Notes: generated by a model from the letters alone, not told the origin. A stretch of DNA of 64,000 nt from Macrosoma leucophasiata (GCA_036365455.1 JAWQUS010000030.1:4588001-4652000); one strand, 5' to 3'; counted from the stretch's first letter, positions 21,445 through 32,241 are shown. Numbers and translations: made by a program.

Positions 21445-22390
21445 AAGCTTTTTTTTATCATTTAATGAAAGGCGACCAGTTTTGACATTGAATGGGCATA
21501 TCGTTTTATTTGTAATGAAGGAGAATAAATAAATTTTTAACTTTTATAATTTATGCAAGAAGTTGTTACAAACAAGTCTTATTACGAATTATAATGAATT
21601 CTTCTAGAACATAGAATATATGAAAATTTTATGGAAATGTGCGACGTAAAACGATTAAATATTTTAAAAATCCAAACAGGCGAGTACGTTTAAGTTAGAA
21701 CGGTGATCAAAAAGGCCTGAGTCGAGCGAGCGTGCCGCGGGCAAGTTGTTAAAACATAATTTGGAATTTAAAACCAGAAACCTTTGTCAACTATATTACA
21801 ATATGGTCAAATTTGTTTGAAAATTTCATGAAGTGAAATTTAACCGCGCGTTTAACCGATCATACCGACAAACGATTTTTTATTTTTGATCTGGCCAAGG
21901 CACGTCATGCTGTGGCCAATCAATGGTGAACATTTCAAGGAAGGCGACCATTTCACGTGATTCTCAATGATTTCATGACGTGGGTTTATTGTTCTTTGTC
22001 TTCTTTTGAATTCTTTTGTGAGCCATTTGAAATTTAATTTTATCACGAACATTACAAAAATGATCCACTTAACAGTTTCCAATCAAAACTTAGACAAGTG
22101 AAACGAAGAAACTCATCGGACTACGAGTAACAAATTACTGGTTTCCGTTAGAGTGTTCTCTGTGAGTGTCAACAAAGGAAGGATTACGACTAAGTAACAG
22201 AACTTGATGAGATTTCTAACAGACGCGTATTAGTTCGTTACCTCCTTACTAACAACTAATAACTAATAACTTGACAAACCGTATATATAAAAAACATGTG
22301 CAAAACTTGTGTAACATCACCGATGTAGTCCGACATTGCCGGATAATTTGCTTAAATAGAGAAGAAATGGGATATTTGAATATTTTTTTC

Positions 22391-22491
22391 TCCGGCGAGT
22401 CGTGGGTGTTTGCATGTATGCTTGAATGCATGCATTAACCTCTGCCTACCTCTTAGGGGATTACAGGCGTAAAGTAACATTTTTTTTTCTC
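22391..22491 (+). mobile_element. T1 SINE, 3' fragment
   Basis: CGGCGAGTCGTGGGTGTTTG, ATGCTTGAATGCATGCATT and GATTACAGGCGTAAAGTAAC followed by a T-run. Strongly 5'-truncated. Confidence 0.8.
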
Positions 22492-22568
22492 CGATTCAGT
22501 ATTCAGACTTCCATTAGTAGTGAAGAATTCATTTTTTATGGTTCTTTACCTGAAAAGGTTAGTAAAAT

Positions 22569-22842
22569 CTTTTACTGGTGGTAGAAGGTCTTGTGACGGA
22601 GCTCGCGGGCACCATCGCATTACCTATAACTGCCGCCAAATGGTAATGTTCAGCACTATCGTGTTCCGGTGATATGGTTATGTATGACCCGTAACATCTT
22701 ACACAGAGACATAACAATTAAGGTCTAACAGGTGGCAGCGCATCTGCATTTTGACCTCTGCGTTTTGTGTATATGTCTATAGGCTGCAGCCATAATCAAT
22801 GTGAGCCGCATGCTCGTTTGCCACTTCCATAATAAAAAAAAA
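22569..22842 (+). repeat. R1, near full length, variant head
   Basis: The head reads GGTGGTAGAAGGTCTTGTGACGGAGC, so one arm of the head hairpin is altered. Ends in a 9-A run. At 22843-22890 a second, diverged R1 tail (TCAATGTGAACTG...CACAACATAAA) follows directly, as if the tail had been duplicated. Confidence 0.8.
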
Positions 22843-22890
22843 TCAATGTGAACTGTTGAACACGCCTGTTTACCACCTTCACAACATAAA

Positions 22891-23251
22891 GATATTCTAC
22901 AATAATTAGTCTTCTACTTATAAAATAACTACAGGGAGCCTAAGATAACATTGCAAAATTCTCAACTATACAAAACTTTCGTAGATGAAATACTTTTATC
23001 TTAATTATGTAATAGAAATATATTTGTAACCCACTTTAAACCTTTCAACATAAAATATATAACAATTTATTCCCGTCATCCTATCCTCGTGGACCACAAA
23101 GTTCAGCGGTCACTGTAATAAACATTCAAATTAGAAATCACTGACCCAAGCCAAAAGTCAATAGTGAAATGATTTTCGATGTATTTTGATAATATTATCT
23201 TGAGGTAAATTTGATCTCATTTCTCGAGGTTGAGATGTTTAGTTTGCATAA
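22891..23251. other. No feature recognised
   Basis: AT-rich, no open frame or repeat partner seen. Confidence 0.4.
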
Positions 23252-23637
23252 CTAGCTGTGCCCGCAACTTCGTCCGCGTGAGAATTTATGATTGTTCAGT
23301 ATTTACCCGGACGAAGTCGTGGGTGCAGCTAGTATTAAAGTGGCCTAACTTACTCCGTATTACATCAGCTATCTGCCAGTGAAAGTCCCGTCAAAATCGG
23401 TCTAGCCGTTCCCAAGATTAGCCCCGCCAGACAGATAGACAGACAGACAGACAGACGGACGGACGGACGGACGGATGGACGGACGGACGGACGGACGGAC
23501 GGACGGACGGACATACAGACAGACAAAAATTGTAAAAAATGTTGTTTTGGTATATGTACCGTGTATGTACATATGCATTTAGTAGCCGATATTTTAATAT
23601 TACAAACAGACACTCCAATATTATTTATTTGTATAGA
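23252..23637 (-). mobile_element. Helitron-like element with GGAC/CAGA microsatellite
   Basis: On the minus strand it begins TCTATACAAATAAATAATAT, includes a (CTGT/CCGT)n tract (23425-23525), GGCTAGACCGATTTTGACGG, and ends with an 80-bp hairpin whose arms are CTAGCTGCACCCACGACTTC and its complement, finishing in CTAG followed by T. Same family as 38704-39011. Ser/Pro-rich open frames across the microsatellite are artefacts. Confidence 0.75.
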
Positions 23638-23779
23638 GACTGATTAATCATAATGCTCGTGAACGCATGTAGGTGTATGTTTTTGCTGTATATTACGAAA
23701 GTACATTTCCCTTACCCAAAGGTTAAAGTCGTGAGCTCGAGGGCATAAGCACTGGACTTTTACTACCAGTTAACGAAGG

Positions 23780-24180
23780 GGTCAAACCATTCCAATAATC
23801 CCACACATAAATACGATACGACGTTGCGTTTCACGATGCGTTGTCGCACAGTGGAAATCTACGACGCAACATCGTAACGTGCCAAATGAAAGAAATGGGT
23901 GGCTCAAATATCTTCAGAGTATCTGTTTTTTCTTAATCACATGAGCAGAACACGTCAAGTGCCGTCCATTTTTTGAAATTAACTACGACAGTTCAACAAA
24001 TATCTGTGGGCCATGCAAATATTTGTCCCGGTGCGAGGTTCGAACCCGTGACCCTACGAATCAAACGGTCATCTAACACCGCTGGACTAACTGGGTCGTC
24101 TATGCGACGTCGCATCGTGAAACGACGTCGTATCGTGGTATGACGCGACGTCGTATCGTGTTTATTTGTGGAAGGAGCCC
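23780..24180. mobile_element. Palindromic TIR element rich in ACGACGTCGTATCG
   Basis: Left arm ATACGATACGACGTTGCG...CACGATGCG and right arm CGCATCGTGAAACGACG...CGTATCGTGTTTATTTGTG are inverted relative to each other over about 45 bp. The arms are built from several short self-complementary words (CGACGTCG). A T2 SINE sits inside (23990-24100). Target duplication not resolved. Confidence 0.6.
23990..24100 (-). mobile_element. T2 tRNA-derived SINE, short copy
   Basis: Minus strand: GACGACCCAGTTAGTCCAGC (box A region), GGGTTCGAACCTCG (box B), GGGACAAATATTTGCATGGC, then stops. Same family as 50369-50590. Confidence 0.8.
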
Positions 24181-24202
24181 TAAGGCCCCGTAAAAACTAT
24201 CA

Positions 24203-24399
24203 GAGACATAACAATTTAGGTCTTAGTGTTTGTGTAGATGTCTAAACGCTGCAGTGATAACTTAACATCATAGAGCAACGCGGCCCACCGGTCGCCGCGG
24301 ACCGGAGGGGAGTAACCATAGCGTGTATTACCGATGCAAAACAGTCTGTCATTTTTTGTGAACTGCATGCTTGTTTGCCACTTTAATTACATAAAAAAA
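24203..24399 (+). repeat. R1 3' part split by an M1 remnant
   Basis: CAGAGACATAACAATTTAGG to ACTTAACATCA, then 87 bp of foreign DNA, then TGAACTGCATGCTTGTTTGC and a 9-A run. The break falls inside the R1 word CATCAATGTGAACTG. Confidence 0.8.
24270..24358. mobile_element. M1 MITE remnant
   Basis: Starts CATAGAGCAACGCGGCCCAC and GGACCGGAGGGGAGTAACC like M1's end, then passes directly to ATTACCGATGCAAAACAGTC and TGTCATTTTTTG from the other side. The middle and one terminus are deleted, so no 8-bp duplication remains. Confidence 0.75.
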
Positions 24400-25229
24400 A
24401 ACATAGACTATGAATTATGGTCAGACGGCGTATTATGTAATTCGATTGAAATCATTTCAATAGCAACTTTGCAGTACGTTACTGTTTTATCGTAACGTGA
24501 TAATTACTACCTTTTTAAGGGTGAGCAATGTACTGCAAATTGTTTTCAAAATAATGGCCACTTAGAAACATAATACCCCGTCAGGGTCGGTGGTTCATAT
24601 CAGCATTATTTATGAAGTCATAAAGTTATATCTCAGTGGAGATTACGGGATGTAGGCTTTTATGCTAGCTTCAACTATTGACTCGAGTTTTGGCGGGAAC
24701 CTTGAAAGGGGCGTATGGTGCTCTTATTTTATTTCATTTTTTCTTGGTGTATTTTTAAGTTATATTGAATAAAATTGGTAGCATTTTGTTTGATATAGGT
24801 TTATTACAGTGCCCGTGTATAGTGGAATAGAATAACAGTGCGAAAACACGACCTTTCAGGTTGCCTCCAAAACTTCATTGTAAATGTTCTGGTAAAGTAG
24901 CCATCGCTTTACTCGAATAACTTGATTGTAACTCTTTTGACTGACATATTATACTTGATAACTTATATACTTGATACTTACATATTATACTTGATGACTA
25001 TATTATACTTACTTTAACGCTGCTTAAATAAATATGAAATATCGTTTTACTTGACACCGGCAATATGCGTAATAGCGATGCCATAATAACAAAAAAAAAA
25101 AAACGATTGACTCCATGTTTACCCAACTTATTGCTAAAGGTCAAAAAAAAATTTTGACGAGCTTAGTTCGTTGGTCGCCTTTATTTCGTCAAAAGTTATG
25201 GAGATGAAAATCTAATCAGCTACAGATTA
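24400..25229. other. No gene recognised
   Basis: AT-rich, no motif-bearing frame. A 12-A run lies near 25090. Confidence 0.4.
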
Positions 25230-25560
25230 TATCATTCCAGGAGCAACTTTTTAACGAGGTCGAAATGGCTTTGCATTCAGCCGGCTCTATGGGGAGAGAG
25301 TCAGGGTATGAGGGACTTGAACCATCTAAAACCACCTCGGTGCCAAGAACAGTACTCCGTTGCCCCCCCCGCACTTCGCACCCATAAGGTTCGTCCACGG
25401 GTCCTCTGACAGCCTGCTAGCTGGACGGCTAGAGTCCCCTTTGGGTTTATTGGGTTAACTGCGGTAGGAAAGGGTCTCTTTTAGGCGTCTGTTAAGACAG
25501 GCAGAGGATATGTCAGTCCTATTCTACAAACCCGGTACCTTTAAGGATACCTATAAATGT
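25230..25560. other. GC-rich unassigned segment
   Basis: Contains GCCCCCCCCGCACTTCGC, CGTCCACGGGTCCTCTGAC and GGTCTCTTTTAGGCGTCTG. The composition contrasts with its AT-rich flanks. It looks like part of a mobile element (perhaps a LINE 5' region), but I cannot name it and there is no second copy in the window. Confidence 0.3.
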
Positions 25561-25612
25561 ATTAGGTTCAGTGGAATCCCCAAATGTATTAGATATTATT
25601 TTAAAATAGATT

Positions 25613-25898
25613 TCTACTGGTGGTAGAGCGTCAGTGACGGAGCTCGTGGGCGTAGGCACCACCGCATTACCTAATATGCTTGCCGCTAAATGGTAGTGTT
25701 CAGCAATAGCGTGTTCTGGTCAGGTGGTAATGTACGGCCCTGTAATTTCCGGTACAGAGGCATAAGACCTTGGCCTCAGGAGTGGTAACGCATATGCATT
25801 TTTACCTTGGCCTTTGTGTGGGTGTCTATAGGCAGCAGTCATCACTTAACATCAATATGAACTGCATGCTTGTTTGCCACTTCCAAAACATAAAAAAA
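25613..25898 (+). repeat. R1, near full length
   Basis: From ACTGGTGGTAGAGCGTCAG to CCAAAACATAAAAAAA. Nearly all blocks intact; TTTTTACCTTGG replaces TTTTGACCTTGG. Confidence 0.88.
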
Positions 25899-26221
25899 GA
25901 TCATAACAATGATTTTAAGCTTTAATAAAAAACATAGAGCTTAGAGGTAAAAGGGGTTGCACTAGTTATACTGAAGTCACAATTTCAATCCCTGCCCAAA
26001 GATAAATTTTCTGCAATTTTTCCTCTTAATTTCAAAATGTACTTACATGTGTTATTGCGAAAAAAAATACAAAAAAACATTCACCCGAACCAACTCCTTC
26101 TTTATTTGAGTTTATTTTTTAATTGTTTTTTTTAATCTATGTTTGTGTCAAAAACTTCAGTATTCAGTCATTATTAATCAAATTTTAATAAATTTTGCAT
26201 TTTGAATTTTTTTTATGAAAC

Positions 26222-26466
26222 TTCCGTGCTTCGGAGGGCACGTTAAGCCGTCGGTCCCGGTTGCTATCGATAGATAGCAGTCGTTAAACCTTGTCGGAGG
26301 CCTTATAGGAGGTTTGAAAACATCCGACAGCGGGTTGGCCACTAACCCACCTCCACCAATCCGCATAGGAGCAACGTGGTGGAGTAAGCTCCAGGCCTCC
26401 CCCCCAAAAAAAAGGGGAGAGACTCGCGCCCAGCAGTGGGACGTATAATGGGTTGCCATTATTATA
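26222..26466 (+). mobile_element. S5 SINE, 5'-truncated
   Basis: Starts at CCGTGCTTCGGAGGGCACG, just after the 5S-like head, and ends GTTGCCATTATTATAAT. Contains a 9-A run where other copies have 5-7 A in the AGGCCTCCCCCC region. Confidence 0.88.
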
Positions 26467-27124
26467 ATATTTATTAATGAATTTTGTAAAGAACAAGACA
26501 AAATTCGTTACTTCATTGATTGTTAAATACTCCAACATACAGAAATCTGCATTATATTATGTTAATTATTTGCACTATACTGCGACGGCGTCACTATTCT
26601 TGGCTATGCGCCAGTTCCTACTTTCATGTCTATTGTTATCAAATCAGCGGAAGATATATTATGTCGGAACAAGAAAAGGGTAAATCAGTTGTTAGACATG
26701 AAATGCCATTGTGATGCCAGAATATCAAATCACAAACATAAGTAACAAAGATTTACTCACTTTACCTATTACGTGTTTTCAAATTTTAATGATGTCTACG
26801 CGGATTTAATTAATTAATTTATGTAGCATCTATTTTCAATCATTCAAACGTGATACTGGCTATTATGTCTTCTGGCAATTGCTAATAAAAAAGTAACAAA
26901 AAAAATCACTGATGATTCAAAAAGATAAATCCTTCAAGGATCGTACGGCCATCGGCGGCGAGACACAATTGAATTTCAATTGTCATATTTTTCTCGTGTC
27001 TGGAGAGATTAAATAGTCCATTATAAAGTTATATTTAAGGTTGCGTTTTTCAAATGACGCAATTTTATTTTTTTAATCCCTTTGCATCCCTTTTTCGAAG
27101 ATGGCGGCCGCGGATGTTAATTTT
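26467..27124. other. No gene; one dispersed motif
   Basis: At 26930-27011 CCTTCAAGGATCGTACGGCC and GACACAATTGAATTTCAATT recur in similar form at 62036-62130. The remainder is AT-rich apart from AAGATGGCGGCCGCGG near 27100. Overlapping plus-strand frames at 26477-26714 lack motifs. Confidence 0.4.
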
Positions 27125-27551
27125 AATTTTAATTTCATTATTTAAGGTTACTATTGCCGTAACGTTTGAATTTCTAACAACAACTGTTTAGTCGGTAGGG
27201 AGGGGGGACACTTGACTCTACCGAAAATTGACACTTTAAAGCTTAATAAGTCACGAACAGTCAACTGAATCGAAAAATGATGTTTTCACATCCCATATAT
27301 TTTTGAAAGATCTATCCAACAATATCCCACACTATATAGAAAACAAAAATAAAAAAAATATCCGCGCATTACATGTAGTAAAAAAATCATGTTTTTATTC
27401 TACCACTTTGTCGGCCCTATTAAGTCGTATACTTGTGCCAAATTTCAAATCTCTAGTACTAATAGTTTTTGCGCTAAACCGAGGACGGACAGACAGACAG
27501 ACGGACATGGCGAAACTATTAGGGTTCCTTGTTTACTACGGAACCCTAAAT
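27125..27551 (+). mobile_element. P family copy
   Basis: The left part matches 61083-61260 in reverse (GTAACGTTTGAATTTCTAAC, ACACTTGACTCTACC, AGTCACGAACAGT). The right part matches 58283-58440 in reverse, ending in CAGACAGACAGACGG and the palindromic GGGTTCCTTGTTTACTACGG followed by AACCCTAA. Together these define a P element of at least 420 bp. Confidence 0.65.
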
Positions 27552-27683
27552 AGCAAGTGTTGTCGGTAGGATTTTGGTCCTGAGGTTCGAAAACTTACTC
27601 TTGGGTTCGGTTGCACCAAAATATATTGCTTCAGCAATACAGTGTTTTATTTATTTCTGCAGTAATTATTTAACATCCAAAAA

Positions 27684-27971
27684 CTTTTTTTTTATGTAAT
27701 GGAAGTGGTAAACAGCATGCTGTTCACGTTGATGTTAAGTGATAACTGCAGCCTATAGACACCCTCACAAAGACCAAGGTCAAAATGCAGATGCGTTACC
27801 ACTCCTGAGGCCTAAGGTGTTATGCCTCTGTGCCGGAAATTACAGGGTCGTACATTACCAACTGATCGGAACACGATAGTGCTGAACACTACCAATAAGC
27901 GGCAAGTTTATTAGGTAATGCGGTGATACCTACGCCCTCGAGCTCCGTCAATAGATCTCTACTACCAGTAA
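27684..27971 (-). repeat. R1, near full length
   Basis: Poly(T) start, all R1 blocks present; the AAGCATGCAG word is AGCATGCTG. The head reads CAATAGATCTCTACTACCAG. Confidence 0.88.
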
Positions 27972-28146
27972 TTACACAAGGATTAGATATCAATATTTGA
28001 AATTGTCTTTATAGCTTATTTAATGTTTCAATGTCATCATCAATAATGTTGGAAATAAACCCAATATAATTTAGTTTCTAATAAATAATGACCGGAAAGC
28101 TTAGATTTTCCACGTATTTCTTTCTAGAATTCTATTTCTTTCTAAC

Positions 28147-28460
28147 TGCCTCAGTAGCCTAGTGGTAGCAGGCCACTACTACTACGCTGAGGTCCTGGGT
28201 TCAATTCCCGGGTAGGGGGTTATCAGAGATAATGGTGTAAAGTCCTTTATCTCTGGTTCTATTGGGATTTTTCCATTTTCTGGAAATTTCCCAGTACCTC
28301 GAAGTTTCGTAATGTGCCCCGAGATGTCAACAAGCTCGCCACTTGTTACATGGGCCATAACGTAACCGGCGAATCGTGGGTGTTGGCATGTATGCTTGAA
28401 TGCATGCATTTACCTCTGCCTACCCCTTCGGGAATTACAGGCGTGAAGTTACTTTTTTTT
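28147..28460 (+). mobile_element. T1 tRNA-derived SINE, full length
   Basis: Head GCCTCAGTAGCCTAGTGGTA (box A) and CTGGGTTCAATTCCCG (box B) resemble a tRNA with a mutated promoter. The body holds TTATCTCTGGTTCTATTGGG and a hairpin from TTTTCTGGAAATTTCCC, and the 3' end reads GAATTACAGGCGTGAAGTTA then T-run. No target duplication found. The internal minus-strand frame of 75 codons is a by-product. Confidence 0.88.
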
Positions 28461-28530
28461 CTTTCTAGCGCCTAGAAACTACGATATTTCTTGCATATTA
28501 TTAGCTATGAGTGTTTCGTTAATCATGTTT

Positions 28531-29320
28531 TTATTCCCAGTAAAAAACTAGCTTGATTACGAGCAAGAGCAGCCTCTTCACGCCATCTTGACCGTGGCAT
28601 CGATTCAGACTCGGCGAACATTAAAGTAGCGAAAACCTGAAATGTGGACCTAATTTGTTATTTTTAGAATCGGATTTATTAGGGTTTATAAGCTTTGAAT
28701 GTTGAGTTCAGAAATCTTATGTTTTTTACAGTTTATTTAATGGTTACTTTTCAATTTGTATCAAGTGTTTATTATAAATACTATTCAACCAACCGTCGTA
28801 ATTACTATATGGCATTAAGTTTCATAAGCCAGGCTAAAATGGGACTAGGCTGGCCACATCTGCAGAGTGATGAAGATTGATGGTCTAAAATCTTAACTGA
28901 CTGGTAGGTAGGTAACAGTGGAAGGCATTAAGGTTTCCCTCCAAGCCAGCGTAAAGACTTTAAAACGCTGCGTGGAAGGTGGAGGAATCTGGCTCAGGAC
29001 AGAGAAGAATGGAAACCGTTGGCAAAGCAACGAAACATTTTTTTTGGGTTAACCAGCAGTTGGACAACATAGATTGACAAAAAAAAATAGCTACGAAAAT
29101 TCCCCTTTCATTCCCAGTATCAACAAATCTAGCTTCATTACGAGGAAGAGCATTCGGTTCACGCAATCTTGACCGTGGCATCGATTCTGATTCGGTGAAA
29201 ATTTAAGTAGCGAAAACCTGAAATGCGGACAGCCAAAGTTATTTTTAGAAACGCGTTTATTAAAGTTTATATGCTTTCAGTGTTCAAATCTTATGTTAAT
29301 TACAGCTTATTATAATAATT
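28531..29320. repeat. Diverged direct duplication around a LINE scrap
   Basis: 28531-28745 and 29104-29320 share ATTCCCAGTA, TCTTGACCGTGGCATCGATT, AAGTAGCGAAAACCTGAAAT and ATCTTATGTT, about 573 bp apart. The LINE fragment at 28826-29075 lies between them. The duplicated block is unidentified. Confidence 0.6.
28826..29075 (+). pseudogene. LINE ORF2 C-terminal remnant
   Basis: Across frames one reads AKMGLGWPHLQSDED, WSKILTDW, then in another frame RWRNLAQDREEWKPLAKQ. This K-x-x-W/GW-H-L...RW...W pattern followed by a conserved R-W-x-x-x-A-x-D-R-x-x-W is usual at the C-terminus of insect non-LTR retrotransposon ORF2 proteins. At least two frameshifts. Clade not assigned. Confidence 0.55.
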
Positions 29321-29455
29321 TTGGTTAACTGCTACAATTTTTTGAATTAATGTGAAAAGATTAGGATTGGTTTAAGAATATAAATAAGGTACCTACCAAT
29401 TTTTCAACCTTCACTAACCCTAATCTGAACAAATGAATGTATTTCAAATATTTGC

Positions 29456-29742
29456 TTTTTTTTTATGTTATAAAAGTGGCAAACAAGTTTGCAGTTCACA
29501 TTGATGTTAAGTGATGACTGCAGCCTATAGACACCCACACAATGACCAGAGGTCAAAATGCAAATGCGCTGCCTTTCCTGAGGCATTAGGTGTTATGCCT
29601 CTGTGCCGGAAATTACAGAGCCGTACATTACCACCTGACCGGAACACGATAGTGTTGAACACTACCATTTAGCGGCAAGTATATTAGGTATTGCGGTGGT
29701 GCCTACGCCCGCGAGCTCCGTCACTGGAGCTCTACCACCATT
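29456..29742 (-). repeat. R1, near full length
   Basis: Complete. Shares with 33680-33969 the variant ACACAATGACCAGAGGTC and CTGAGGCATTAGG, so the two belong to one recent R1 lineage. Confidence 0.9.
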
Positions 29743-29816
29743 ATATCATCTCAACATAATTAAATAGTGCTTTAGACATATAATTGAAATCTGAATTAAA
29801 ATAAAAAAAATATATA

Positions 29817-30000
29817 TATATATTTATACTAATATTATAAAGCTGAAGATTTAATTTGTTTGCTTGATCGCGGTAATCTCAGGAACTTCTTGTCCGATTT
29901 AAAACAATTCTTTCAGTGTTAGATAGCCCATTTATTGAGGAAGGCTTTAGGCTATATAACATCACGCTAAGATAAACAGGAGAGGGTAGGTAACATTGCA
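29817..30000 (+). mobile_element. Helitron-like element, 5' part
   Basis: TATACTAATATTATAAAGCTG start, then CTCAGGAACTTCTTGTCCGA, GTGTTAGATAGCCCATTTAT and GGCTATATAACATCACGCTA. Same family as 53114-53310; the hairpin/CTAG end is missing. Confidence 0.7.
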
Positions 30001-31126
30001 AATGCATTGCATTAAATTATAAAAAAATATGCCCTTAGGCAGCTACGTACATACTACAAGCAACGGCCACTTATGTTTTAACACATGTATTTTGTATATC
30101 CCCTTGGCTCCCGTAGAATAGGGGTCTTCCCATCGTTATCCCAAGTTAACTGGCTTTCTATAAAGGGAAGTTATAGCAGCTGACAATAATTGTTTTATAT
30201 TAGTAAAACAGGGAAATGTCGATAGTGTTAGTATTATCGATTTCCATGTCCCTGTTCCCTTCCAAGCTGTGGCAGAGAATACAAAAAGTAACAAAAGATT
30301 ACACAACCATTGATTTTTCTTAGTTAATAGGTTTTTTATAGCATGAAAATGGCTATTGATAACATGTCTTTATGAATATTGTTGCCTATAAAATGACCAT
30401 AAAAAATACTGACTTTCAAAACTGGATAATTGCAAGACTAAGAAGTGAAAACATGCGCTAGGTATATTCAAGTTTTCACTTGTCTCCTGCCGGCACTTCC
30501 GGAGTGCAACCCATTGTTTTTTGTTTATTATTTTTGTTATTGTTATATGGGCCCTTATTCGTACACTGTTCTGCGTTGCGGGGTGCGTGGTTGCGGGATA
30601 TCTGCATCATCACGCAGATTTCGCCGCACAAAACGATACCCCGCGAGTGACCGCGTGTGTTTCGGCATGTAGGCGCTTGATCTGCTACGCTGCGCAGAAA
30701 TTGTTGCACTACTCGTGGTATAATGCGAAGAGAGATATTTCCAAGCAACGTAAAATTATAAATAATAATTATGCACTACTACTACGCTACGCTGCGTGAT
30801 GAGGATGTGCAAATCGCCCTAGAGTTCTCATTGTTGACAATTAACCTATAAACACAGTAGCCTATCAACATCAATTTGGTATTAGTTGCTATTCATTTGC
30901 TTTTATAAATTTCTTGTTAAATTCACATTTGCGTAACGAATATACTCTTTGGTTAAGACTTGCAATGCATGTTAACAATTAAATAATTATTCTCAATTTT
31001 CACAAGTGTTACGTATTTACATTTGTACAACTGTAACATTGAACAGCAGTATGAATTTATAACTACATTTCGTGACTTCTATATAAAAGATCAAAACATC
31101 GAGCAATATTATCTGTAATTAGTAAA
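30001..31126. other. Mostly unassigned, with a GC-rich palindromic patch
   Basis: 30540-30800 is GC-richer and contains short inverted repeats (ATCTGC-atcatcac-GCAGAT; CTACGCTACGCTGCG). Overlapping frames on both strands (75-92 codons) show no reliable domain. The remainder is AT-rich. Confidence 0.35.
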
Positions 31127-31290
31127 GAAAAAAACCGGCCAAGTGCGAGTCGTGGTTAGGGTACCGTACAACCATAATATACTTTGTAATGTTTATACTG
31201 TGGTACAACTCAGAAAGTTGATATTCGCGAGCGAAGGTCAACTTTGGCAAAGAAGTTAACACCGCCTATAACTGATACTATAGAGACATT
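31127..31290 (+). mobile_element. P family, 5' fragment
   Basis: Begins AAACCGGCCAAGTGCGAGTC, the diagnostic P terminus also seen at the right end of 56103-56415. Confidence 0.6.
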
Positions 31291-31448
31291 ATGGAGATCT
31301 AATATGGATATTTATAGACTTGTTAAGCGCGGGGACCGAATTCAGAAATTCCGTAACGTAAAAACCTAACTCTCCCCACTCCGACGGGCACGGAGGTGTG
31401 GCTTTAAAATAAAATATATTTAAATATGTATATTTTGTTGGGATTCGA

Positions 31449-32066
31449 GCCGTAGGCGCGCCTTGGTACGTACGTAATAAAAACTTGCACATTGACGCAA
31501 ATCTGCCTACCATCCGGCAGTTTATGAAGCGAGCTTCAGCTCGCTATTTCGACCGGGCGAGTCACCACCCGAATCCGCTGGTTAGAGCGGCCGCGATTTA
31601 CACTCCTTTTGATCGCGCCAAAAGGAGACGTCCAAGGCACGTCTTAAAAGATCCGGACGATGAGACCACGTTGGCCATCGCCGCTATGAATAATCATTTA
31701 CAGAATCACACTGCACAAACCGCCAACAATACAACGCGCCGACGCGTTTCGCGCCGCGCCCGCCCCTGATCCCGACCTTATCCCCGGCCCCGCGAGGCCG
31801 ATGACATTCCGGTTATCACCAACCGAATGGAGTAGAGCGAAAGTTGCACCGCCCATAATCGCATATGTCTCATATGTCCCTCCGCAACGCCCTAAGCCGA
31901 GGCACGGACCCGCATGGGTCACCCTTAGGCAGTTGCGCTAACTTTTTTTGCTAGGCTGGAGCGCCTTCTGCGCTCGCCGATTGCCCGGTGAAGTAGACTA
32001 GTGCCGTCTCGAGACAGGCCGCCTACATAAAGCCCGACCTAAAAAAAAAAAAAAAAAAAAAAAAAA
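31449..32066 (+). mobile_element. Jockey-type LINE 3' end with TSD and poly(A)
   Basis: A 5'-truncated insertion. The open frame (to 31769) encodes the C-terminus of a Jockey-clade ORF2: GAPWYVRNKNLHID, NLPTIRQFM, YFDRASHHPNPLVRAA, RRPRHVLKDP. Then about 270 bp of GC-rich 3' UTR and a 26-A tail (32041-32066). Flanked by TTGGGATTCGA at 31438-31448 and 32067-32077, an 11-bp target duplication, with partial match for two more bases. The target lies within a tRNA-like sequence. The frame is uninterrupted and the poly(A) long, so the insertion is probably recent. Confidence 0.85.
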
Positions 32067-32150
32067 TTGGGATTCGAACTCGGTGTCATCGATTTATGAC
32101 TAGGGGCGTGCTATTCTCACGTTGTATTCACTCGGTCACGGTGACCGTTA
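32067..32150 (-). repeat. tRNA-like sequence hit by the LINE
   Basis: The minus strand reads GTGACCGAGTGAATACAACG (box A-like) and GAGTTCGAATCCCAA (box B-like), about 80 nt apart, as in Ser/Leu-type tRNAs or a SINE head. The LINE lies just beyond box B, between the two copies of its target duplication. Confidence 0.45.
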
Positions 32151-32241
32151 AGTGGGCGATCAAATTTTCTTGTTATTAAGTATGCTGCTGTAGTATAACT
32201 GGATGATGTTGGTGGGTGATTTGGTTAAAATGTATTGTTGT

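Larger units (their letters stand above)
18500..22320 (+). repeat. Three copies of a second local repeat
   Basis: Copies at about 18500-18665, 20430-20545 continuing at 20861-20990, and 22095-22320. Shared words: ACAAACTGT, GAAACTCATC, GAGTTACAAGTTAC, TTTCCGTTAGAGTGT, TCGTCAACAAAGGAAGGATTAC and AAGTAAC. The second is split by the M1 element, and the third gives the uninterrupted version of the same site. Identity unknown; together with the array at 16.6 kb it makes a 6-kb block of local repeats. Confidence 0.55.

Noticed and set aside
23365..23618. Ser/Pro/Val-rich minus-strand proteins
   Set aside because: Translation of the GGAC/CAGA microsatellite within a Helitron-like element.
28147..28220. 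Functional tRNA gene at the T1 head
   Set aside because: Box B is mutated and the sequence continues into a shared SINE body; the same applies at 51340-51395 and 58460-58530.
31485..31769. Small basic host protein
   Set aside because: Its sequence is the C-terminus of a Jockey-type ORF2 followed by a 3' UTR, poly(A) and a target duplication.
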